Source of the DNA: FEN-1297 sp963710735
GTDB lineage: Bacteria; Bacteroidota; Ignavibacteria; Ignavibacteriales; Ignavibacteriaceae
Length of the DNA: 64,000 nucleotides
Direction of reading: 5' to 3'
Assembly (NCBI GenBank): GCA_963710735.1
Contig: CAVQBN010000004.1
Span: forward strand, 434,001-498,000
In this document: positions 18,301-28,000 of the stretch, piece by piece
Layout: each line of letters opens with the position of its first letter
Numbering within the stretch: the first letter of the stretch is position 1
Position numbers and translations under genes: made by a program
Notes under the pieces: model-generated
Told to the model about the DNA's origin: nothing
The model's input: the letters and a program-made list of their open reading frames with translations, nothing else
Databases searched by the model: none

Positions 18301-19573
18301 CCTCAATCGCATCATTCGACTTGTCAAGCAGAGTCCGGAAAAGCCTGAGTGAATCTTCTGCTTGTTTGCGTTCGGTAATATCTTCTACGACCGCCTGGAT
18401 CATGGGCCGATCATTAATATAGATTATAGATAGTGTTAATAAAGTATCATAAGGAGAGCCGTCTTTGCGTTTAAACTTTATAGGGTATTGAGTGATGGTT
18501 CCTTTTTCTTTTAATAAAGGGACTAGTGTTTCCCTGTCGGACAAATTATAATAAAGATTCTCTACGCTTCCCATTCTGATCAAATCATCACGGGAATAAC
18601 CGCCGGGTTCTAGTATCGAGTCATTAAAAGTTACAAGTTTACCTGTCAAATTCGTGACCCCAATTCCAATTGGGATATTATCAAACAAAGTTCTGTATTT
18701 TCCTTCGCTTTCTTTTAGTTTCATTTCAGCCAATTTGCGATCCGTTATATCGCGCCATAGGCAATGGTAAACCGGATGCCCTGAATTATCAATGCTCTGT
18801 GCTGTTACAAGTATATTTCTGATTTCACCACTTTTTGTTTTTTGTAGAGTTTCGAAGTCGACTCTACCTTCTACCATCACACGTGAAATTGTCGATTTTG
18901 TTTCTTCGTATGTTTCTTTAGCTTCTACATCCGCAATGCTCAGAACTGCAAATTCCTCCCTTGTATATCCAAGTTGCCGGTGTGCGGTCGTATTAAATTC
19001 GATAAACCGCCCAGTGTGAGGGTCAACTACCACAATACCGTCAGGAGCCTGTTCAAAAATAATCCCTTTCCTTACCGTCTCCTCAGTACGCTCTGCAACT
19101 GCATTTTTTCGTTCGGCGATCTCAACCTGAATCTGTTTATTTGCTGTTTTGAGCTCTGTTGCTTTTAATTTAAGTTCAGCTCGCAAGCGGCTGATTTCCA
19201 GATGAGTTTGGATTCGCGCTAAAACTTCTTCATCAATAAAAGGTTTAGTTATAAAATCAGCTCCTCCAACTTCAAATCCATGAAGTTTATCATTTGTTTC
19301 ATTCGATTCACTTATAAATAATATAGGGGCTGCACTCGTTTGAACATCTGCTTTCAGACGTGTACATAATTCGTAACCATTTATAACAGGCAGTTTTGTA
19401 TTTAATAAAATTAAGTCCGGCAGTTCAGCTTTAATTGATGCAATAACTTCTGAGCCGGTTTTGAATGCAAGTGCCTTGTAGCCGTGAACGGTTAGTATTT
19501 GTGAAAGGATACGGAGATTCTCCGCTGTGCCATCCGCAATTAGAATTATTCCTAATTTATTAATTGTGTCCAT
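15324..19573 (-). pseudogene. Hybrid multi-PAS histidine kinase, broken by several frameshifts
   Basis: Four consecutive minus-strand frames and a damaged 300-bp stretch together make one hybrid kinase of about 1,400 codons. Order: receiver (first 120 residues), PAS, PAS and PAS up to 18104; at least four more PAS down to 16451; an unreadable stretch at 16140-16450 with PAS traces in several frames; then a kinase core at 16127-15324 (H-box FFSIIAHDLKSPF, N box NLLSNAVKFT, DNGVGI, STGLGL). Breaks lie near 18104-18150, 16770, 16675 and 16460. The receiver has Asn instead of the phosphoacceptor Asp (LILLNTKLP) and has lost part of its acidic pair. Decay is therefore likely, although sequencing indels may add to it. 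The terminal kinase module could still be made on its own. Confidence 0.75.
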
Positions 19574-19671
19574 AGTCTTTCTCCTACAGATGAAATACTA
19601 GTAAGAGCAGCACGGAAAGTCCCCGTAATGATATTTCCCTGCGTTTTATTTACTAAGGACTTTTTAAAAAA

Positions 19672-19896
19672 TTAAACTGCTGAAATTATTTTCTGTATTT
19701 CCTCTTTACTTAGGGCAAGCTTTATTTTAAGTTTATCCAATATTTCACCATTTTCCCGTTCTTCATAAGGTAAATCCTTATCAGTTAAAATTGGATATTT
19801 TTTTTTGAGTTTAGCCTTTTTTATATACCAATTTCCCGTTATTGAAGATGTATATGATGGGAATTGATAAACTTTTGTGCTGCTTATAAATGTCAT
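19672..19896 (-). CDS. CsbD-like stress protein 1
   Basis: A 74-residue hydrophilic protein resembling the CsbD-like general stress proteins of Bacteroidota. The pattern GNWYIKKAKLKKKYPILTDKD followed by a helix ending LALSKEEIQKII matches the CsbD scheme (G-x-W, K-x-K-x-KY-x-LTDDDL, then a K/E-rich helix). AGGAAGG precedes the ATG by four bases. An island element lies 63 bp upstream. The hybrid kinase pseudogene begins 98 bp downstream on the same strand and may share its transcript. CsbD is sigma-B controlled in Bacillus, which fits a stress regulon here; the molecular function is unknown. Confidence 0.7.
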   Translation of the reverse strand: MTFISSTKVYQFPSYTSSITGNWYIKKAKLKKKYPILTDKDLPYEERENGEILDKLKIKLALSKEEIQKIISAV

Positions 19897-19959
19897 TATT
19901 CCTTCCTAATTTTATAATTTAGTCCTGAGTATCATAATATGAAGGAATAAGATTTTATT

Positions 19960-20006
19960 CAATCGGGCAAAGGGATGAAAAAGGGACTAGACCTTTTGGG
20001 TGAGTT
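19960..20006 (-). promoter_or_regulatory. Island element copy 2, upstream of CsbD-like gene 1
   Basis: The plus strand reads CAATCGGG, CAAAGGGATG, AAAAAGGGACTAG, ACCTTTTGGGTGAG. It is close to consensus, with one changed base in the right half-site, and lies 63 bp from the ATG. Confidence 0.8.
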
Positions 20007-20094
20007 AAATTTCATAAATAATACTTATTAGATTATAGCATATTTCGAAAAAATAAATTAAGGCACATATGCTTTTTTCTCATAAACATAATAT

Positions 20095-20127
20095 ATAAAA
20101 GCGGCTTTAACTAAGCCGCTTTTATAA
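20095..20127 (-). terminator. Terminator of the OmpA/TSP3 gene at 20.2 kb (bidirectional)
   Basis: A symmetric stem AAAAGCGGCTT/AAGCCGCTTTT with a 5-base loop has A and T runs on both sides. It lies 24 bases after the OmpA stop. Confidence 0.85.
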
Positions 20128-20150
20128 CACTATTTAGAAATTCATTCGAT

Positions 20151-21560
20151 CTACCGGTTATCTTTTGATAGTAATTTTATCTCAACTCTTCTGTTCATAG
20201 ATCTTCCTTCAACCGTTGCATTTGTAGCGATCGGATTATCTTCACCATATCCTACTATTTTTAGGCTGCTTCTTTCAACACCTTTGTTTACAAGATAATC
20301 TACAACCGATTGAGCTCTTCGTTGTGAAAGATTTATATTATATCTTTTCGAACCTTTGCTATCGGTATATCCGGCGATTTCCCATTTATATTCCGGATGT
20401 GACTTCATAGTACTAATGAGATTATCAAGAGCGGTATAAGCACTGGGCAGCAGGGCTGACTTGTTAAATTCAAAATTTGCGTCGCCGCTAAGTACTAACG
20501 ACTTTATTTCAACCGGTTTTGTGATTACAACAGTATCTTTCTTGATAGGACATCCTTCGGAATCTACCTGGGTTCCGGTTGGTGTATTAGGACATTTATC
20601 CAGATAGTCCGGAACACCATCACCATCGGAATCAAGCGGACATCCGTTGGCATCTACTTTTACCCCTGCAGCCGTTTTAGGGCATTTATCAAGATAATCC
20701 GGGACACCGTCACCATCAGAGTCAAGCGGACAGCCATTGCTATCTACTTTAACACCGGTAGGTGTGTCTGGACATTTATCTAGGTAATCCGGAACACCGT
20801 CGGCATCTGCGTCAAGCGGACAGCCGAATTCATCTACTTTTACGCCTGTCGGAGTGTTTGGGCATATATCTTTTGAATCAGGAACACCGTCACCGTCGGA
20901 ATCCTTATCCCTGCCGAAGTAATAAGATATACCCGCAGTAATAGAGTACAGCATATCATTATTGGAACCGGACTTAATATCATCCCAATAATCTGTTTTC
21001 CCCATAATTATTCCACCGTTAACATTAACACTCATATTTTTTGATATAATGAATCGTACGCCTGCATCGCCATTAAAACCCAACGAATATTTGGTATAAT
21101 TTCCGGCAACGTTATTCGGCAACTGATTTCCGTCAGCGTCTTTCGGATCAAACCAAACGTTGGAAAGCCCTACACCTATCCAGGGATATATATTATCATC
21201 TAACGAAAGAGCATAAAAAATACCTCCGCCCCAAATATCAAATTTTGTTGAAAATTCATTTGTTGGATTCACGACAGTAGTTGGATTGCCTTTGCCTGCA
21301 ATAAATCCCGTCTGTCCGAATATTCTTAATCCAATATTTCCGGAACCGGTGGAGGGAAGATAGTATTCCAGGGATGCTTTACCGGTGTATTTAATTTTAG
21401 TATTTGAATAATCGGTAATTCCGAATGTTATTCCACCTTCAGCCGTAAGGCCGAATACATTTGACATAGAATTTTGCTTCGGGGTCTCAACCGGGTCCTG
21501 CGCAAGATTAAACTGTGCAAAGCATAAAAGCATTAATAATATTAAAGAAACAATTTTCAT
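20151..21560 (-). CDS. OmpA-family outer-membrane protein with cysteine-containing TSP3 repeats
   Basis: A 469-residue envelope protein. A signal peptide (residues 1-20, ending FNLAQ) precedes a beta-barrel-like region to about residue 215. About four TSP3 repeats of the cysteine-containing kind (DSDGDGVPDYLDKCP, then TPTGVKVD and GCPLD) follow to about 345, and an OmpA peptidoglycan-binding domain (WEIAGYTDSKGSKRYNINLS, NRRVEIKLL) ends the protein. It should join the outer membrane to peptidoglycan with a calcium-binding stalk. The nearest island element is 315 bp upstream, with a relic of another outer-membrane gene between them. A strong terminator follows. Confidence 0.87.
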   Translation of the reverse strand: MKIVSLILLMLLCFAQFNLAQDPVETPKQNSMSNVFGLTAEGGITFGITDYSNTKIKYTGKASLEYYLPSTGSGNIGLRIFGQTGFIAGKGNPTTVVNPTNEFSTKFDIWGGGIFYALSLDDNIYPWIGVGLSNVWFDPKDADGNQLPNNVAGNYTKYSLGFNGDAGVRFIISKNMSVNVNGGIIMGKTDYWDDIKSGSNNDMLYSITAGISYYFGRDKDSDGDGVPDSKDICPNTPTGVKVDEFGCPLDADADGVPDYLDKCPDTPTGVKVDSNGCPLDSDGDGVPDYLDKCPKTAAGVKVDANGCPLDSDGDGVPDYLDKCPNTPTGTQVDSEGCPIKKDTVVITKPVEIKSLVLSGDANFEFNKSALLPSAYTALDNLISTMKSHPEYKWEIAGYTDSKGSKRYNINLSQRRAQSVVDYLVNKGVERSSLKIVGYGEDNPIATNATVEGRSMNRRVEIKLLSKDNR

Positions 21561-21610
21561 TTTATTTTTCCCTTTTATTAATGATACATAAACAATTATT
21601 TCCTTTTATT

Positions 21611-21710
21611 CAAAGAAATATCTTATTCCCAACACAGCATCAATTCCTAATCCGGCAGTTGGGGTAATTTGAAAAACCCGGCACTAATCAACAAATACAT
21701 CTATATGACT
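21611..21710 (-). pseudogene. Relic of an outer-membrane protein gene (C-terminal fragment)
   Basis: About 100 bp matches the 3' end of the outer-membrane protein gene at 55275: the minus strand reads roughly IDVFVD, a short gap, then TPTAGLGIDAVLGIRYFFE and a stop, against SSGLGIDAGLGVRYFFD in the intact paralogue. The 5' part is missing. An island element still lies 165 bp upstream, as expected if the lost gene once belonged to the regulon. Confidence 0.65.
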
Positions 21711-21875
21711 TTTCAATTAAATAATTATTATTTCCTCCCGAGTAAACATTTTCTCTATTCTTTTCTGTATTGAAAAAATCGATTAACGGTTAACATAAAA
21801 TAGTTATACTTCATAACTTTCCTTGTAAAAGTTGATTTATTATATTGATATTATATTAAGTAAATCGGAATGGTT

Positions 21876-21922
21876 CAATCGATCAAAAGGATGAAAAAGG
21901 AACTACATCTTTCGGATGAGTT
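21876..21922 (-). promoter_or_regulatory. Island element copy 3, upstream of the 20-21.7 kb outer-membrane genes
   Basis: The plus strand reads CAATCGAT, CAAAAGGATG, AAAAAGGAACTA, CATCTTTCGGATGAG. Both half-sites are well kept. It may now serve the OmpA gene 315 bp away, although it probably evolved for the decayed gene between. Confidence 0.78.
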
Positions 21923-21985
21923 AAAATTTTAATATAACCATCTTTAGAACATTGGGGGATATTGATAGGAATAAAAGAAACTGAT

Positions 21986-22075
21986 TTAGCCATGCTGCTT
22001 TTGTAAGTTTATAAGAATTACTTGGAGTCTTTTGAATAGTAATTTTGTCTCGATTCTTCTGATCTTGCAACAAGA
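21986..22075 (-). pseudogene. Relic of the C terminus of an OmpA-family gene
   Basis: The minus strand encodes RRIETKLLFKR, corresponding to the last residues of OmpA domains (NRRVEIKLLSK in the gene at 20151), then about 13 unrelated codons to a stop. Upstream sequence runs into a scrambled element-like stretch and the end of the glucan synthase gene. It is a short duplication scar. Confidence 0.5.
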
Positions 22076-22098
22076 TGAAAAAAGCGTAAATCTCATAA

Positions 22099-25000
22099 TT
22101 ATTTGGATGAACCGGATTGCGTTATTCTTACCTCTACTGTATGTAACTTCCGGTCGTCAAAAAGAGAAATAAATTTATTGTTAATCTTAACTCCATCGAC
22201 GGTTATCGTTAAGTTTAAATCGCTGTTTTGGATCTGCAGAATTGTAATGTTGTAAGTAGTTTCCCGGTATCGATAAAAGACTTTGTAAGTTTCCCACTCA
22301 TCGGGTAAGCACGGCTCAATAAATAGTTTGTCAACTTCAAGTCTAAGTCCCAGCAGCGATTCGGTAATAAGTCTGTACATCCAGCCGGCTGAACCTGTGT
22401 ACCAAGTCCACCCGCCGCGTCCGGTGTGAGGCGCAAGCGCGTAAACATCCGCCGCTACTACATAAGGCTCTACCTTATATTTTGCAATTCCTTCCTTAGA
22501 CTTTGTATGGTTCACCGGGTTAATTATTCCCAGCAGTTCCCATGCATGTTTACTATCGCCCAAAGCGGCAAACGCCATAGCAGCCCATATAGCGGCATGT
22601 GTATACTGTCCGCCGTTCTCTCTAACGCCGGGAACATAGCCCTTTATATAACCTGGATTCAATTCCGATTTATCAAAAGGCGGATCCAAAAGCTGGATCA
22701 ACGCATTGTCCCTTCGAACAAGGTATTTATCCAAAGCTTTCAAAGCAAAGTGTGAACGTTCTATATTTCCTGTACCGGAAAGTACCGACCAGCTTTGCGC
22801 AATGGAATCAATTTTACATTCCGGATTACTCGCCGATCCGAGAGGCGTGCCGTTGTCGAAGTAGGCCCGGCGGTACCACTCACCGTCCCACCCATTTTGT
22901 TCTACATTCCGCCGCAGCGTGGCTGCTTCATTTTTACATTGTTCAACAAATTTATTATCACCTTGCATTCCGGCAATCTTTATGAACTGCATAAGCACTT
23001 CATAAAGGAAGAATCCAAGCCATATACTTTCACCTTTACCTTGATTGCCGACCATATTCATGCCGTCGTTCCAGTCTCCCGTGCCGATTAGCGGCAAACC
23101 GTGCTCACCAAACTTAAGCCCTCTTACAATTGCTCTTACGCAGTGCTGATACAAACTGCCGCTCTCTTCCGACCTGTTGGGAAGATCATAATATGAATCA
23201 TCCTCTGCATTTACTGGATGCCCCTCCAGGTAATTTACAGTTTCATTCAGCACTCCGGTATCGCCGGTGCTCAACACATAGCGGCACGTTGCTAATGGCA
23301 GCCATAGGTAATCATCCGAACAATGGGTACGCACACCTCTGCCGGAAGGTGGGTGCCACCAATGCTGTACATCGCCTTCCTGGAATTGACGGCTCGCGCT
23401 AAGGAGTATATGTTTCCTTGTGAGGCCCGGTTCGGTATGAATAAGTGACATTACGTCCTGCAACTGATCACGGAAACCAAAAGCTCCGCCAGACTGATAA
23501 TATCCGCTTCGCGCCCAAATGCGGCATGCTAAAGTTTGATATAAGAGCCATCCGTTTGTAAGTATATTTAAAGAAGGATCAGGTGTATCAACCTGCACAG
23601 CGCCAAGTGTGTGAGTCCAATACTGCCATACTTTTTCTAATGCGGTTCTCGAGGCAGTTGGCCCACGAAAGCGCTGCACCAATTTTCCTGCATCATCATA
23701 ATTCTGACCGCTTCCGAGTTTGAAGATTATCTCACGCTCTTGTCCGTCATCCAATTCGAAAGGAATCTGGATGGCAGCGCAGGAATCCATTGCAGCTCCC
23801 GTTCTACCGGAAAGATGTGAACGACTCATCGCTGCCGGATTTTTAAGCGTACCGTTGCGTCCAATGAATTCAGTGCGATTGCAGCTTAATGTATGAGACG
23901 AATCGTCTGTCTGAAAAAAGACAACCCGGTCGGAGAACTCTGAGTTATATGGATTTCGTGCATAAATTGCACCGCTGCCTGTATTCGTTTCCGTAATCAC
24001 GTGCATACCGGATTTCGAACGAAGATCGCCTAGCACTAACTCTACGTAACCGGTGGCAGAGATCTTGCGCGGCCTTCCTGACTCGTTCCGTATTTTAATT
24101 ACCGAAAATTTTATCGGCGCATCAATGGCCGCATAAATCCATAGCTCGGTGCGGATGCCTCCCTCTGTATGTTCAAAAACAGAGTAGCCGAATCCGTGGC
24201 GGCTTACATAAGCACCGGCTCCGCGACTAGGCAAAGGAGTCGGAGACCAGAAGCGCCCCGTTTCTTCATCACGAATGTAAAAAGCTTCTCCGCTCGAATC
24301 ACTCACCGGGTCATTGTACCAGGGTGTCAGTCGAAACTCATGAGCATTCTCACTCCAGGTATAAGTCGGGCCGCTCTCCGAGACCACTGTTCCGAATCTT
24401 TCATTTGCAATTACATTTATCCAGGGCGCTGGCGTCACCTGCTCGTTTGAGGTAGTAATTATATATTCTCGTCCGTCGGTTGTGAATCCGCCATAACCGT
24501 TGAAGAACACCAAGTCGGTGCGAGGCAAAGTAGAATTATCCTGAGATTGTGCATGATAAGTTCTAACTAGCTTTAATAACGGAACTTGCACTTCTGTTAT
24601 TCGTCTACGATTGATCTGTCCCTCAAAAGTTCCTTTTTTATCGGAGATGATTACACGGGCTACTGTTTGGAAAAGGATACGATCCTCATTTGAAATCTGG
24701 TCTGCTTGCCTTACAAAAATTCCGCCCGGCTTGTCAATATAGTTTGCTTCTACACCAGCGGCAATCAATCTCATTATTTGTTCCTGCAGCTGCTGCCGGT
24801 AACCGGCGTGGTCTTCATTCCAGATTACTAGATCAACAGTAAGCCCTTTTAATCTCCAATATGCATGAGCCTGCACTAATTGGAACACCAGTTTTATATT
24901 GGCCTGATCTTCAATTTGCAACAGTACAATTGGTAAATCTCCCGAAATTGAATAGCCCCACAAGCCTGATTGTCCTCTACGGTTTTTAATAATTATAGAT

Positions 25001-28000
25001 GAATCTGCACGCAAGAATGAATTAGCATAGATGATTGAACTTGCGAGGCGTCCGTATAATTGTGCGTCTGCTTCTGCGGCATTGATCTGTCGTCAGCACA
25101 ACCTGGCTGTGTGTGTAAGCTAGTTCGAATACTCTATTCGTCAGGCGCCGGTCCTGGTACTTATCAATTAGACTTATGACTTTGTCGCGGGTTTCACCTA
25201 TTCCGTATATCATATCTATTTCGGCCTTTTCATCCGGCTCTAGAATAATATGATATTGGATTGCAACAATTGGGTCTAGAACTGACCCCTGACTGTTAGA
25301 GAGCGGCGCGGAAGTTTTCATCGCTTGAGGTGAGGCCGTTGTATTTCCTCGACCTATGAATTGCATTCTATCTGTCTCGAAAGATATTTTTCCTACATTC
25401 TTTCCGCGCACTGTCATCATGTGAAACATCCACAGTGTTTTATCTTCAGGGGAGCGGGGTCTGCGGGTGCAGATAATTGTATGTCTCTCCTGGATAATTT
25501 CAGTCTGAACAAACAGATTACTGAATGCAGGATGAAGCTCGTCGGAGGCAGATGAGGCAAGCACCACTTCTGCATAGCTTGTAACGTCTATATCCCTATG
25601 AGTTCTGGAGTTGTTTGTTAGATGAACACGGCGCAGTTCTATATCATCTTCCGGAGATATGACAATCTCGGTATGTAAATCTACATTCTGATCACGACGC
25701 CGAAATTCAGCGTGTCCTTCAGAGAAAATAGCTTCATAATTCTTCGAGCGTTTCATCGTAGGATGATATGCCGTTGACCAAAATTCTCCGCTGGCTGTAT
25801 CGCGGATATAGCAGAAACTACCACGGTTGTCTCTGGTGCTGTCTTCAGACCAGCGGGTAACTGCAATGTCATGCCATCGACTATACCCGCCTCCCGCGTT
25901 TGTTATCATTACATTATACCTTCCGTTCGATAACAAATGAACTTCCGGAATCGATGTATCAGGATTGCTAAATGTACGCACCGGCATCTCCGCAATTTCG
26001 GAATTTGTATGAGTATCAGAGAGTCCTGAGCTTCGTAAATGGAACAATGTAGTCTTTGGAATCTTCTCTTGAAGCAGCAGCATGGTTGCTTCGAATAAAG
26101 GATCAGATTCAAACCTTTTCTGCATCGGGCGGTCAAGAATTAAGTAAGACAATGACAGAAGGCTCATTCCTTGATGATGTGCCATGAAAGATTTTATAAT
26201 AACACCCGACTGATCACGGGGAAGACGTGAAGTTGTATAATCTACAGCTTCATAGAAACCATATTTCCCTACTAATCCTACGGAGGCAAGCTGCTGAAGA
26301 TTGATGCATGCTTCTTCAGGTTCAACCATAAGTGCAAGTGTGGAAGCGTAAGGTGCAATAACCAAATCCTCTGCTAGTCCGCGTTTTAGGCCCAATCCCG
26401 GCACACCAAAAGCCCTGTATTGATAATTGAAATTAACATCAACCGAATTAAAACATGATTCGGAAACTCCCCAGGGAACGCTTCGCTGTTTTCCGTATTC
26501 TATTTGCCGCTTTACAGCTGCTTTATAAGTTTGATCAAGAAGTGTGTTTTCGTATGTCGGCATCACCAGCAAAGGCATCAGGTACTCGAACATTGAACCG
26601 CTCCATGAAAGTAAAATCGGATCACCGCCTACGGTTGTCAGCAATCGTCCTAACGCAAACCAGCTCTCCTGCGGCAATTGTCCTTGTGCAATAGCAACAA
26701 AACTGCTTAATCTTGCTTCCGATGCTAAAAGATCATAATAACTTGAATCCCGCCGTTTTTCGTCAACATTGTACCCGACAGATAAAAGGTGGCGAGTCTT
26801 ATCATACAGAAAATCATACTCCATATCAGAAAGTTCGATTGATTGTTTTGCAAGATGATGTGATCTTCGCAATTCTCTTATTGGCACGTTTACCTGCTTC
26901 TATAATTAACTGTCGAATCTCATCAAACGGTTCATTTTCCTTTTTAGTCATGTCTGGTGGAAAGTTGTTGCTCAACAGACAGGCGCAATTCTTGGTTCCA
27001 AGTTTTGCCAGTTCACGAAGTGTTGGTATCTCATCATTATCCGTGAAAGTAATTCTCAATGTTCGGAAGGATTTAGGTAGAATAATCCATGGGACGAGAA
27101 ACGTTAACTCATCAAGGGCACTTCGGCAATTGTTTAGCCAGTGAATCGCCCACCACGCAGCTTGATTTTCATGGTTTGTTATAAAATTATCTTCTACTTT
27201 AGCAGTTGATTTTACCAACCGGTCAAGGATCTGCCAAACTGCTGAAATGGAAGTAGCAGGTGGAGAATTGACTGTGAGCTCCAATTCTTTTTGGAGTTGA
27301 ACGAGTTGAGCATGATCAATACTTCCAGAGACATCCATTAGAATTCTTAAAGTATCGCTTATCCCTTCGAATAGTTGTGCTCCCACTATTTTATGATCGG
27401 GAAGAGTGAGAATACCCTGGCGCAGGGTAAGCAGGTGAGCTCGCAAGGTTCCCGCTGTCTACCGATGAAATATAAAGATGGCCGCAGCGGCGTTAAAGTT
27501 TTTGTGTCATACCAGTTTAAGAAATGTCCCTGGTACTGTTCCAAGGTTTCCATGGTTTGGAACGTTTTGTACGTACGATCGATGAGTTGCCCGGAGGAAA
27601 TATAGCCAAAATCATAAGCGGACAAATTCGCGAGCAGTGACAATCCCATGTTAGTAGGCGAAGTGCGATGTGCAATTACATCAACAGGATTTTCCTGATA
27701 GTTATCCGGGGGAAGCCAATTATCTTCCGGACCGACAAAGGTTTCAAAAAAAGACCATGTTTTCCGGGAAAGATCCCGCAAAAATAATTTCTGAGTAATA
27801 GTTAATCTTGCTTTGCGTCGTTTCAAGCGGCAAACTTATCCACCAGGCAATAGCCGGGGAAGTAATCCAAAGAAATAATATTGGAAAAACAACAACAGGC
27901 ACTGCCTGTTTTGTAAACTCGAAATAGACGATAGATAAAAATAGCAATAACAGGAGATATCCACATTGTCATGTAAGATCCTAAGAGTCCGCTGCGGTTG

